Below, piece after piece: positions 45,994 to 53,747 of a DNA stretch of 64,000 nucleotides. Origin of the DNA: UBA4736 sp002404015 (GTDB lineage: Bacteria > Chloroflexota > Dormibacteria > Dormibacterales > Dormibacteraceae); assembly GCA_036747295.1 (NCBI GenBank), contig DAIOCN010000003.1, positions 1 to 64,000 of the forward strand, in the 5' to 3' direction. Each line of letters starts with the position of its first letter. The first letter of the stretch is position 1. Position numbers and translations under genes: made by a program. The notes beneath the pieces are model-generated. The model was not told the DNA's origin, did no database searches, and was given only the letters and a program-made list of their open reading frames with translations.

Positions 45994-46534
45994 CTTCCGG
46001 GTGGGGACCGTCATCGAGATGGACGGCAAGCTGCTGACGATCGTCAACGTCGAGCACATCAAGATGGCGCGGGCCGGCGCGGTAATCAAGGCCAAGCTGC
46101 GCAACGTGCGGGACGGCGCCATCTTCGAGCAGAGCTTCCGCAGCGGCGAGAAGTACAAGGTCGCCCGCATCGAGAAGAGCGAGGCCACCTACCTCTACAA
46201 CGACGGCGACCTCTACCACTTCATGGATACCGCCACGTACGAGCAGACGAGCCTCAACGCCTCCATGGTCGAAGACGTCAAGCCCTTCCTCAAGGAGGGC
46301 AACCCGGTGAGCCTCCTGAAGTACGAGGACAGCGTGATCGGCGTCGAGCTGCCGATCACGGTCGAGCTGGCCGTGGCGGAGACGGACCCCGGCCTTCGCG
46401 GCGACACCGTGTCGGGCTCGACGAAGCCGGCCAAGCTGGAGACTGGTGCCAGCGTCGCGGTCCCGCTCTTCGTCAACCCGGGCGACGTGATCAAGGTCGA
46501 CACCCGTACCGGCAACTACATGGAGCGGGTGTAG
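45977..46534 (+). CDS. efp: elongation factor P, arginine type at the loop tip
   Basis: EF-P rescues ribosomes stalled at polyproline. The 185-residue protein has three OB-like domains and ends NPGDVIKVDTRTGNYMERV, the family signature. In the domain I loop, the residue equivalent to E. coli Lys34 is Arg32: the loop reads HIKMARAGAVI where E. coli has VKPGKGQAF. Proline and both glycines of the loop are also replaced. Arg at this site is rhamnosylated by EarP in some bacteria, but no earP is visible here. TTG start, overlapping aroQ. Confidence 0.96.
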   Translation: MIETNDFRVGTVIEMDGKLLTIVNVEHIKMARAGAVIKAKLRNVRDGAIFEQSFRSGEKYKVARIEKSEATYLYNDGDLYHFMDTATYEQTSLNASMVEDVKPFLKEGNPVSLLKYEDSVIGVELPITVELAVAETDPGLRGDTVSGSTKPAKLETGASVAVPLFVNPGDVIKVDTRTGNYMERV

Positions 46535-46535
46535 C

Positions 46536-46898
46536 ATGCCCCAGCAGATGGAGCAGGAGGCCCCCAACGGCACCGTCCGCGTGGCCAACGAGGTCATCGC
46601 GAGCATCGCCGCGATGGCGGCGCAGGAGATGGACGGGGTGGCCGGACTGGACGAGCCGAACGCGCGTCACTTCTCCGACTGGATCAAGCGCCAGACCGCC
46701 CACCGGGGCGTCCGCGTCACGGTCGACGCCGAGAAATCGATCCACCTGGACGTGTTCGTCACCGTCGATTCGGGCGCGGTTCTCGGCAACGTCGCCGAGC
46801 GGGTGCAGGCCAATGTGGTCGAGTCGGTCGAGCGGATGCTGAACCTCGACGTGGCCGAGGTGAACGTCTTCGTGTCCAGCATCGCCTTCGCCAGTTAG
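46536..46898 (+). CDS. Asp23/Gls24 family protein
   Basis: A 120-residue member of the Asp23/Gls24 envelope-stress family: NGTVRVANEVIASIAAMAAQEMDGVAGL, then VDAEKSIHLDVFVTVDSGAVLGNVAERVQANV and the C-terminal VNVFVSSIAF. Bacillus YqhY, at the same place before nusB, is linked to acetyl-CoA carboxylase control. Its TAG stop (46896-46898) coincides with the left end of the MITE-like element. Confidence 0.9.
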   Translation: MPQQMEQEAPNGTVRVANEVIASIAAMAAQEMDGVAGLDEPNARHFSDWIKRQTAHRGVRVTVDAEKSIHLDVFVTVDSGAVLGNVAERVQANVVESVERMLNLDVAEVNVFVSSIAFAS

Positions 46899-47078
46899 CT
46901 GGCCGTTGAAAAAGGCATCGACGGTGCTTCGGCGCCCATGCGGCCCATCTCCGTTGTTGCCTCCTTCGATCCTCGCGTCGCGTATCGCCAATACGCTCTG
47001 CTCCGGTTCTCGGAGGCGCTTAGGAACTGGGCCACCTGGCCACCGAATCCCTCGCCGACCTTTTTCAACACCCAGCTA
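46896..47078. mobile_element. MITE-like element with 21-bp terminal inverted repeats
   Basis: The ends TAGCTGGCCGTTGAAAAAGG (46896-46915) and, inverted, TAGCTGGGTGTTGAAAAAGG (47059-47078) match at 18 of 20-21 positions. The 183-base element has no coding capacity and fills the whole space between the Asp23 gene and nusB. Ends reading GTTGAAAAAG are common for IS-derived elements, but the parent IS is not identified. It supplies the stop codon of the gene to its left. Confidence 0.7.
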
Positions 47079-47081
47079 GGG

Positions 47082-47489
47082 GTGCCCGGCAAGCGCCACC
47101 AGGCCAGGGAGCTGGCGCTCAAGGTCCTGTTCCAGCTCGAGAACCGGGATGAGGACGCCGCCGAGGTCCTCGCCTACCACGCCGCCGACTCAGGCGCTCC
47201 CGACGACGTGGCGAGCTTCGCGGCCGACCTCGTCAAGGGCGTCCTGGCCAACCGCGAGCAGCTGGACGACACGATCCGGGCGGCCGCCACCAACTGGACG
47301 CTGGAACAGATGGCCAAGGTCGACCGCATCATCTTGCGGATTGCGATCTACGAGATCACCATCTCCCGCAACGTGCCGGTGAAGGCGGCGATCAACGAGT
47401 CGATCGAGCTGGCCAAGACCTTCTCGGGCGACGAGTCCGGGCGCTTCGTGAACGGCATCCTGGGCCGGGTCGCCGAGGGCGTCGCGTGA
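47082..47489 (+). CDS. nusB: transcription antitermination factor NusB
   Basis: NusB with S10 binds boxA RNA for rRNA antitermination. The 135-residue protein has RHQARELALKVLFQLE at the start and IILRIAIYEI, VPVKAAINESIELAKTF and GRFVNGILGRV. GTG 47082, three bases after the MITE, is chosen because the frame's upstream extension to 46938 is MITE sequence with no NusB content. GTGA overlap with xseB. Confidence 0.95.
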   Translation: MPGKRHQARELALKVLFQLENRDEDAAEVLAYHAADSGAPDDVASFAADLVKGVLANREQLDDTIRAAATNWTLEQMAKVDRIILRIAIYEITISRNVPVKAAINESIELAKTFSGDESGRFVNGILGRVAEGVA

Positions 47490-47668
47490 CCGAGGTCGCC
47501 GGCCTCGAGGATGTCCTCCTTCAGCTCGAGAGGGCGATCTCCGGCCTGGCCGACGGGGGCGCCCCGCTCGAGCAGCTGGTCGCCGACTACGAGCGGGCCC
47601 AGAAGCTCCTGGGTGAGGCCGAGGGCCTCCTCGAGGCGGCCCGGGCCCGGATCGGCGAGCCCACGTGA
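47486..47668 (+). CDS. xseB: exodeoxyribonuclease VII small subunit
   Basis: A 60-residue helical protein matching XseB: LEDVLLQLERAISGLADGGAPLEQLVADYERAQKLL. It forms the coiled-coil arms of exonuclease VII with XseA, which is not in the window; in many genomes xseA is adjacent, so its absence here is notable. GTG start, overlaps on both sides. Confidence 0.85.
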   Translation: MTEVAGLEDVLLQLERAISGLADGGAPLEQLVADYERAQKLLGEAEGLLEAARARIGEPT

Positions 47669-48084
47669 GGTACCTGGTGCCGCCGCTGGTGGCCTGGACC
47701 ATCGCCCAGGCCGCTAAGGTCATCTACACGTCCGCCCGCCAGCGCCGGCTGAACCTCCGGGTGCTGGCAGAGACAGGCGGCATGCCGAGCTCGCACAGCG
47801 CGATCGTGATGGGACTGACCACCGGTATCGGGCGCATTAACGGCTTCAGTTCGGTGACATTCGCGATCGCGCTTATCTTCTCGGTTGTGGTGATGTACGA
47901 CGCCCAGGGCGTGCGCCGGGCCGCCGGCCGCCAGGCGGCCGTCCTGAACCGGCTGGTGGAGGACATGGTCGCCCAGCGGGGGATCCAGGAGGACCGCCTG
48001 CGCGAGCTGCTCGGCCACACGCCGGTCGAGGTCCTGGTGGGCGCGGCGCTGGGCATCGTGGTGGGCCTGCTGCCCATCTCATGA
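47665..48084 (+). CDS. divergent PAP2 family (DUF212/YuiD-like) membrane protein
   Basis: A 139-residue integral membrane protein with GGMPSSHSAIVMGLTT and VMYDAQGVRRAAGRQA, the signature of divergent PAP2 (DUF212) proteins. The second phosphatase motif of classical PAP2 enzymes is only partly kept, and activity is not established for the family. GTG 47665 overlaps xseB. Confidence 0.9.
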   Translation: MRYLVPPLVAWTIAQAAKVIYTSARQRRLNLRVLAETGGMPSSHSAIVMGLTTGIGRINGFSSVTFAIALIFSVVVMYDAQGVRRAAGRQAAVLNRLVEDMVAQRGIQEDRLRELLGHTPVEVLVGAALGIVVGLLPIS

Positions 48085-48124
48085 GGTTTCCAGAGAGTCT
48101 TCGATCCGGCTGGGCCGGCGGACG

Positions 48125-48841
48125 GTGAGGCTGGACGTGGCGCTGACCGAGCGCAAGCTGGTGGAGTCGCGCAGCCAGGCCCAGGCCCTGATCATGGCCG
48201 GGAGCGTGAGGGTGGGCGGCGAGACGGTGCGCCGAGCCGACCGCGCCGTGGGGCCCCAGGACGACGTGGAGGTGGTCGCCCCGCCGCCCTACGTCAGCCG
48301 CGGCGGCGAGAAGCTGGCGCCCGCCCTCCGCGCGTTTGGCGTGGTCGTGGAAGGCCGGGTCTGCGCCGACATCGGCGCGTCGACGGGGGGCTTCACCGAC
48401 GTCCTGCTGCAGGGCGGCGCCGCGCGCGTCTACGCGGTCGACGTCGGCCGGGGCCTCATCCACTGGCGGCTCCGGCAGGACCCCCGGGTGGTGCTGATGG
48501 AGCGCGTCAACGCGCGCGAGCTGGAGTCCTTCCCGGAGCCGGTTTCGCTGCTGACCGTGGACGTCTCCTTCATCGGGCTGGAGAAGGTACTGCCGGCGCT
48601 GGGGCGGGCCGCCCCCGGCGCCGAGCTGGTCGTGCTCTTCAAGCCCCAGTTCCAGGTCGAGCGGGGCCAGGTCGGCAAGGGCGGCGTGGTCCGCGACCAG
48701 GCCGCGACGGAGCAGGCGCTGGAACGCTTCCGGGGCTGGTGCGCAGGCAACGGTTTCGAGGTGCTCGGGGAGGCCGAGTCCGCCATCGCCGGGGCGGACG
48801 GCAACCGCGAGGTCCTGGTCCACCTCAGGGCCCGGCCATGA
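48125..48841 (+). CDS. tlyA: TlyA-family rRNA 2'-O-methyltransferase
   Basis: An S4 RNA-binding domain (RLDVALTERKLVESRSQAQALIMAGSVRVGG) is followed by an FtsJ-like SAM methyltransferase domain (DIGASTGGFTDVLLQGGAARVYAVDVG, LTVDVSFIGLEKVLP). In mycobacteria TlyA methylates 16S and 23S rRNA and confers capreomycin sensitivity. 238 residues. GTG start after a 40-base gap; ATGA overlap with nadK. tlyA-nadK-recN is a conserved order. Confidence 0.94.
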   Translation: MRLDVALTERKLVESRSQAQALIMAGSVRVGGETVRRADRAVGPQDDVEVVAPPPYVSRGGEKLAPALRAFGVVVEGRVCADIGASTGGFTDVLLQGGAARVYAVDVGRGLIHWRLRQDPRVVLMERVNARELESFPEPVSLLTVDVSFIGLEKVLPALGRAAPGAELVVLFKPQFQVERGQVGKGGVVRDQAATEQALERFRGWCAGNGFEVLGEAESAIAGADGNREVLVHLRARP

Positions 48842-49707
48842 AGACAGCGGTGGGAATCCTCTTCCATCCCCGGATCGACCGCCGGCTCGCCCACCTGGAG
48901 GAGGGCCGGGCGGTGCTGGAGGCCGCGGGCGTGCAGGTCTGGGAGGTGCCCCGCGACCACAGGCCGCGGGCGCTGGCCCGCCAGCTCGCCGACACCCGGC
49001 TGATCCTCACGCTCGGTGGCGACGGCACGCTGCTCTTCGGGGCCAGGCTGGCGGGACCGGCCTCGATCCCCGTCCTCGGCGTCAACCTGGGCCGGCTCGG
49101 CTTCCTGACCGAGCTGGAGGCCAGCGGGTTGGCCCAGGGCCTGCAGCGCTTCCTGAAAGGCGACTACTGGCTGGACGAGCGGACGCTCATCGAAGCCGTG
49201 CTGGAGCGGGGCGGGCGCCGGGTGGCGACCTGGGTGGGCCTGAACGAGGTCGTCGTGGAGCGGCCCAGCGGGGTGGGGCTGATCCGGCTGGCGATCTCTG
49301 TCGCGGGCCAGGATGTCGGCACCATCGACGCCGACGGAGTGATGGTGGCAACCGCCTCGGGCTCGACCGCGTACGCGTTGGCCGTTGGCGGGCCGATCCT
49401 GGAGCCGACGGTGCCCGACCTGGTGATGGTGCCGATGAACCCGTTCGCGCTCACTGTGCGGCCGATCGTGTTCCCGGCCAACCAGGCCCTCACCATCGAG
49501 CTGGTCCGCAGTCGGGGCATGCTGAACGTCGACGGGGGCGCTCCCCGGCGTCTGCAGCCCGGCGACCGCGTGCTTGTCGACGGCTACCCCAAGAAGCTGC
49601 AGATGGTTCGCCTGACGCCGCCCCAGCGCTTCTACCGCCTCCTGCGGGAGAAGCTGGGCTGGGGCCTGCCATTGGTTCCCACCCCCGACTACCAAGACCC
49701 CGACTGA
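48838..49707 (+). CDS. nadK: NAD kinase
   Basis: Phosphorylates NAD to NADP. The 289-residue protein has LTLGGDGTLLFGARLAG, GVNLGRLGFLTEL, the conserved NE of WVGLNEVVVER and the glycine-rich TASGSTAYALAVGGPI. ATG 48838 overlaps tlyA. Its stop lies inside the first copy of a 14-base direct repeat whose second copy carries the recN start. Confidence 0.96.
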   Translation: MKTAVGILFHPRIDRRLAHLEEGRAVLEAAGVQVWEVPRDHRPRALARQLADTRLILTLGGDGTLLFGARLAGPASIPVLGVNLGRLGFLTELEASGLAQGLQRFLKGDYWLDERTLIEAVLERGGRRVATWVGLNEVVVERPSGVGLIRLAISVAGQDVGTIDADGVMVATASGSTAYALAVGGPILEPTVPDLVMVPMNPFALTVRPIVFPANQALTIELVRSRGMLNVDGGAPRRLQPGDRVLVDGYPKKLQMVRLTPPQRFYRLLREKLGWGLPLVPTPDYQDPD

Positions 49708-49753
49708 TGTCACCCCAAAAAATCTCGCGATTTTTCGGGGACCCCGACTGATG
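49696..49753. repeat. 44-bp-period direct repeat with hairpin between nadK and recN
   Basis: GACCCCGACTGATG occurs at 49696-49709 and again at 49740-49753. Between the copies is a hairpin: CCCCAAAAAATC (49713-49724), loop TCGC, GATTTTTCGGGG (49729-49740). The first copy holds the nadK stop and the second the recN ATG. The same 14-15 bases recur at 57954-57968 before another gene. It looks like a small insertion with a duplicated flank, or a coupling or terminator hairpin. Confidence 0.65.
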
Positions 49754-51427
49754 CTGCGACAGCTGCAGGTGACCGAGCTGGCGCTCGTCGAGCGCGCCAC
49801 GGTGGACTTCGGGCCTGGCCTCAACCTGCTGACGGGCGAGACAGGCAGCGGCAAGTCCCTGATCGTGGACGCCCTGGGCCTGTCGCTCGGAGCCCGGGCC
49901 AGCAGCGACCAGGTCCGCCAGGGCTCCGACCGCGCACTGGTGGAAGCGCTGTTCGACGCCATCGAGGTGCCCGCGGCGCTGGCCGTTCTGGAGACCCAGG
50001 GCTACGAGCCGGCGTCCGACCTGGTCCTGGCCCGCGAGGTTGGCCGCCGGGGCGCCGCGCGCATAAACGGCCGTCCCGCCTCCCCCGGCCAGCTGCGCGA
50101 GGTCGGCCGGGAGCTGGTCGGTATCCACGGCCAGCACGAGCACCACCAGCTGATGGACCCCGAGGCCCAGACGCTCCTGGTGGACGCCCACGGCGGCGGG
50201 CTCGAGCTGCGGGAGCGCGTCGCGGCGGCCCACCGCAACTGGGCGGCGGCCGACGTCAGGCTGCAGGACCTGGTCCGGATGCAGGCCCGCGGCCAGCGCG
50301 AGGAGGAGTACCTGCGCTGGCAGCTGGAGGAGCTGCGGTCCGCCAACCTGCAGCCGGGCGAGGACGAGGAGCTGGCAGCCGAGCGTTCGGTCGCCCGCCA
50401 TGCCGCCCGGCTGTCCGAGCTGGTCGCCGCCGCGCTGCAGGCTCTGCGCAGCGACGAGGGCCTGCCTCAGGCAGCCTCGGAGGTTCGGGCCGCGGCAGAG
50501 CTGGATCCCCGCCTGGGCGAGCTGGAGCGCAGGCTGGCCGCGCTCGGCGAGGAGGCTGCCGACGTGGCGGCCGAGCTCCGCCGCTACTCCGAGGCCATCG
50601 ACGCCGACCCCGGCCGGCTGGAGGCGATCGAGGGCCGCCTGGCGACGCTCGACGGCATCAAGCGCAAGTACGGCGGGAGCCTCGACGTCGCGCTGGCCGA
50701 GCTGGCGCGCCTGGAGGCCCAGCTGGGCCAGTCCGAGGACCTCGAGGGCTCCCTGGCGGCCGCCCACCAGCAAACGGGCCGGGCAAGGGCGCTCCTGGAG
50801 TCCGCAGCCGGGGACCTGACCGTGGCCCGGCGAGGGGCCGGGGCCGACCTGGGCCGGGCGGTCAGCGCCGAGCTGGAGGGGCTTCGGCTGGAGGGAGCCG
50901 TGTTCGACGTGCGGCTGGTGCCGCGGCTCGAGATCGGTGCCGAGGGCGCCGAGTGGCTGGAGATGCTCTTCTCGGCCAACCCGGGCGAGGCGCCCGCGCC
51001 GCTGGCCCGCGTGGCGTCGGGCGGTGAGCTCTCGCGGGTGATGCTGGCCATCAAGACGGTAGGCGCCGAGACGGACCGCCTGCCGACGCTCGTCTTCGAC
51101 GAGGTGGACGCCGGCATCGGGGGCGAGGCGGCCGTGCAGGTCGGGCTCCGGCTGAAAGCGCTGGGCCAGACCCACCAGGTCCTGGTGGTCACGCACCTGG
51201 CCCAGATCGCCTGCTTCGCCGACCACCACTTGGTGGTCGAGAAGGCGGCCGGCTCGGAGGGCCGGAATGTTGTGAGCGTGCGCGAGCTTTCGGATGACGA
51301 GGACCGTGCCCGCGAGCTGGCCAGGATGATGAGCGGCGGCGTGACCGAGAAGGCCCTGGCTCGCGCTCGCGAGCTGCTCGAGGAAGGGCGGCGGAGCGGC
51401 CGGGCCGCGCGAGATATGGTGGGGTGA
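49751..51427 (+). CDS. recN: DNA repair protein RecN
   Basis: An SMC-like ATPase for double-strand break repair. Walker A GETGSGKSLIVDAL, hinge/coiled-coil region about 165-370, signature SGGELSRVMLAIK and Walker B LVFDEVDAGIGGEAA, then VVTHLAQIACFAD. 558 residues, normal. ATG 49751 is embedded in the direct repeat described above. Confidence 0.97.
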   Translation: MLRQLQVTELALVERATVDFGPGLNLLTGETGSGKSLIVDALGLSLGARASSDQVRQGSDRALVEALFDAIEVPAALAVLETQGYEPASDLVLAREVGRRGAARINGRPASPGQLREVGRELVGIHGQHEHHQLMDPEAQTLLVDAHGGGLELRERVAAAHRNWAAADVRLQDLVRMQARGQREEEYLRWQLEELRSANLQPGEDEELAAERSVARHAARLSELVAAALQALRSDEGLPQAASEVRAAAELDPRLGELERRLAALGEEAADVAAELRRYSEAIDADPGRLEAIEGRLATLDGIKRKYGGSLDVALAELARLEAQLGQSEDLEGSLAAAHQQTGRARALLESAAGDLTVARRGAGADLGRAVSAELEGLRLEGAVFDVRLVPRLEIGAEGAEWLEMLFSANPGEAPAPLARVASGGELSRVMLAIKTVGAETDRLPTLVFDEVDAGIGGEAAVQVGLRLKALGQTHQVLVVTHLAQIACFADHHLVVEKAAGSEGRNVVSVRELSDDEDRARELARMMSGGVTEKALARARELLEEGRRSGRAARDMVG

Positions 51428-51428
51428 G

Positions 51429-52322
51429 ATGAGACACGCGGTGCTCGGAGCGGGTGGCGTGGGCGGCCTGTTCGCCGGTGCCCTGGCGCGCAAGGGACAC
51501 GAGGTGGTCCTGCTCATGCGGCCCGAGTCGCTGGCTGCCTATCCCGGCCGGATCTCAGTGCGGAGCGAGGCCCTCGGCGACTTCGAGGTCGAGGTGCCCG
51601 CGGAGGCGCGGCTGAGCCGCCCGGTGGACGTGCTCTGGGTAACGGTCAAGTCCCAACAGCTGGAGCCGGCTCTGGCGCTGGCGCCTCCCGAGGTGGTGGG
51701 CGACGCGCTGGTAGTGCCACTCCTCAACGGCATCGACCACGTGGCCCGCCTGCGAGCGGCGTACGGCGACCGGGTGGTGCCGGGCGCGATCCGGGTCGAG
51801 GCGGAGCGCGTCGGGCCCGGCCAGATCGTGCACCCGTCGCCGTTCGCCTCCACCGACCTGGCGCCGGCGCCTGCCCTCGCTGCTCGCACGGAGCAGCTGG
51901 CGGCCGAGATGATCGCCGCCGGCCTGGCGGCCAGCGTGCTGGCCGGCCGCGAGGCTGAGGTGCTCTGGGGCAAGCTGGCGATGCTCTGCCCGATGGCGCT
52001 CGCCACCAGCAGCCGCCAGCAGCCGATCGGTCCCACCCGGGCGGACCAGGAGACGCGGGAGCTCATGCTGGCGTGCTCTCGCGAGGTCTGCGCCGTGGCC
52101 GCCACGGAAGGCGCCCAGCTCGACCCCGAGCGCTACAGCGCGGGCCTGCTGGGCGCCCCCGAGGGCATGCGCAGCTCGATGCAGAAGGACCTCGCAGCCG
52201 GCCGCCCGCTGGAGCTGGACTTCATCGCCGGCCCGGTGATCAGCCGCGGCCGCGAGCGCGGGATCCCGACCCCCGCCACCGTGGAGCTGGCCCGGCGGGT
52301 GCGGGATCAAGCCGCCGTTTGA
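51429..52322 (+). CDS. ketopantoate reductase (PanE/ApbA family)
   Basis: A 297-residue NADPH-dependent dehydrogenase. N-terminal Rossmann fold with VLGAGGVGGLFAGALARKGHEVVLL; VDVLWVTVKSQQLEPAL; catalytic Lys in LWGKLAMLCPMALATS; ASMQKDL-like SSMQKDLAAGRPLELDFI. PanE makes pantoate for coenzyme A, but the family includes other 2-keto-acid reductases, so the symbol is withheld. It follows recN by one base and overlaps the PIG-L gene (TTGA). Confidence 0.85.
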   Translation: MRHAVLGAGGVGGLFAGALARKGHEVVLLMRPESLAAYPGRISVRSEALGDFEVEVPAEARLSRPVDVLWVTVKSQQLEPALALAPPEVVGDALVVPLLNGIDHVARLRAAYGDRVVPGAIRVEAERVGPGQIVHPSPFASTDLAPAPALAARTEQLAAEMIAAGLAASVLAGREAEVLWGKLAMLCPMALATSSRQQPIGPTRADQETRELMLACSREVCAVAATEGAQLDPERYSAGLLGAPEGMRSSMQKDLAAGRPLELDFIAGPVISRGRERGIPTPATVELARRVRDQAAV

Positions 52323-52996
52323 GCCCCAAGAAACTCTTCTCGGGGCCGGCCGACCGGCGGATCCAGCGGGCGCTCTGCATCGTGGCCCACCCGGACGACA
52401 TCGATTTCTACTGCGCCGGCACGGTGGTCCAGATGACCGCTCGGGGCGTGCACGTCGACTTCGTCCTGGCCACGTCCGGTGACAAGGGCACCAGCGACCC
52501 CGACCTGACAGGGGAGGCCCTGGCGCGCACTCGGGAGGCGGAGCAGGAGGCTTCGGCGCGGGTCCTCGGGGCCAAGCACGTCGAGTATCTCCGCCAGCGC
52601 GACGCCGAGCTGACGGAAACGCTGGTGCTGCGCGGGCTCCTGGTCCGGGAGATCCGGCGCAGCCGGCCCGACCTGCTGCTCACTTTCGATCCGACGCCCG
52701 GCTACCGGCAGCACCCCGACCACCGCGTGATCGGCCGGGTGGCGCTCGACGCCGCCTGGCCCTGTGCCCGCGACCGCCTCAGCTATCCCGAGGCCGGCCC
52801 GCCCCATGTGACCGCCGAAGCCTGGCTCTTCGCCGGTCCCCGGCACGACCTCAAGATCGACGTCTCAGACGTCCTGGAGACCAAGATCGACGCCCGCCTC
52901 GAGCACCGTAGCCAGACCGGCAACCCGCGGACCCTGAGGGGCCGCTGGCGCCACATCGGCGCCGAGGAGCGCTTCGCCCAGGTCGACCTGCGCTAG
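52319..52996 (+). CDS. PIG-L/LmbE family deacetylase
   Basis: A 225-residue zinc-dependent N-deacetylase. Metal and catalytic motifs: CIVAHPDDIDFYCAGT (AHPDD), and QHPDHRVIGR with the third His. Family members deacetylate N-acetylglucosamine derivatives in mycothiol, bacillithiol or glycolipid synthesis; the substrate here is unknown. TTG 52319 overlaps the previous stop; the frame is open upstream but only within panE-like coding sequence. Confidence 0.9.
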   Translation: MSPKKLFSGPADRRIQRALCIVAHPDDIDFYCAGTVVQMTARGVHVDFVLATSGDKGTSDPDLTGEALARTREAEQEASARVLGAKHVEYLRQRDAELTETLVLRGLLVREIRRSRPDLLLTFDPTPGYRQHPDHRVIGRVALDAAWPCARDRLSYPEAGPPHVTAEAWLFAGPRHDLKIDVSDVLETKIDARLEHRSQTGNPRTLRGRWRHIGAEERFAQVDLR

Positions 52997-53397
52997 CGCC
53001 GCTTCGAGGGCGGCGACAGGCTGGCGAGCAGGGCGGCGCCGTCGCGCCGATAGTAGTCGATGGCGCGCCCGGTGAGACCGGCCAGCTCGTCGAACAGCTG
53101 GTCGTCAACGGCCGCGAAGTTGAAGCACGACTTGCCCTGCATGCGCTTCCGCAGCTCGGGCGAGATCCCGTCCAGAAGGGCGGGGCGGAGGTAGATCGGC
53201 ATCAGGTGGAAGCTGACGTAGCTCTTCCCGCTTCTGACCCCGCCCACGAAGCGGCGCGAGGCCGGGATGTCCGCCCGCGCCAGGTCCACCGTGTAGCCGG
53301 CGTCCCCGTCGGCGGAGACGACCAGCGGGGGCGCATGCCTGGCGAGGATGGCGCGCAGCTTCTGGAAGACCGCGGGAAAGGCGGCTGGGTCGGGCAC
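52993..53397 (-). CDS. conserved hypothetical protein, YdhG/DUF1801-like
   Basis: A protein of about 134 residues. The segment GKSYVSFHLMPIYLRPALLDGISPELRKRMQGKSCFNF resembles small YdhG/DUF1801-type proteins of unknown role. GTG 53397 is the last start before homology; the frame continues upstream into the 128-bp repeat array without family content. The natural 5' end may therefore have been altered by the repeats. It converges on the PIG-L gene. Confidence 0.6.
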   Translation of the reverse strand: MPDPAAFPAVFQKLRAILARHAPPLVVSADGDAGYTVDLARADIPASRRFVGGVRSGKSYVSFHLMPIYLRPALLDGISPELRKRMQGKSCFNFAAVDDQLFDELAGLTGRAIDYYRRDGAALLASLSPPSKRR

Positions 53398-53408
53398 CCA
53401 AGAAACGA

Positions 53409-53747
53409 GAACCCAAGAGTTGACGTAAGGGCCGGCTCCGCCGGCCCGTATGAGTCCCTCTTCCAGTCGAGATGAACGTGGCACGAAACCGGAAGGGGGT
53501 CCGTGGGGGAAACCGGCACGGTTTCCCCCACGCTCAGAACCCAAGAGTTGACGTAAGGGCCGGCTCCGCCGGCCCGTATGAGTCCCTCTTCCAGNNNNNN
53601 NNNNNNNNNNNNNNNNNNNNNNNNNNNNNNNNNNNNNNNNNNNNNNNNNNNNNNNNNNNNNNNNNNNNNNNNNNNNNNNNNNNNNNNNNNNNNNCGAAAC
53701 CGGAAGGGGGTCCGTGGGGGAAACCGGCACGGTTTCCCCCACGCTCA
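53409..53747. repeat. tandem array of a 128-bp double-hairpin repeat, interrupted by assembly gap
   Basis: A full unit spans 53409-53536; a second starts at 53537 and runs into the gap; after the gap the 3' part of a unit (53695-53747) resumes. Each unit holds two perfect hairpins: GGGCCGGC-TCC-GCCGGCCC and GTGGGGGAAACC-GGCAC-GGTTTCCCCCAC. Visible units are essentially identical, so the array is recent and its true copy number is hidden by the gap. A diverged copy lies at 34841-34965. The array fills the space between two minus-strand genes and its last bases provide the stop codon of the lipoprotein gene. Confidence 0.85.
53595..53694. other. assembly gap of 100 N
   Basis: Exactly 100 N, the usual placeholder for a scaffold join of unknown size. 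It falls inside the tandem repeat, the likely reason the assembly broke here. Confidence 0.99.

Noticed and set aside
46938..47081. N-terminal extension of NusB
   Set aside because: The sequence is the inside of a MITE-like element and NusB homology begins at RHQARELALKVLF.
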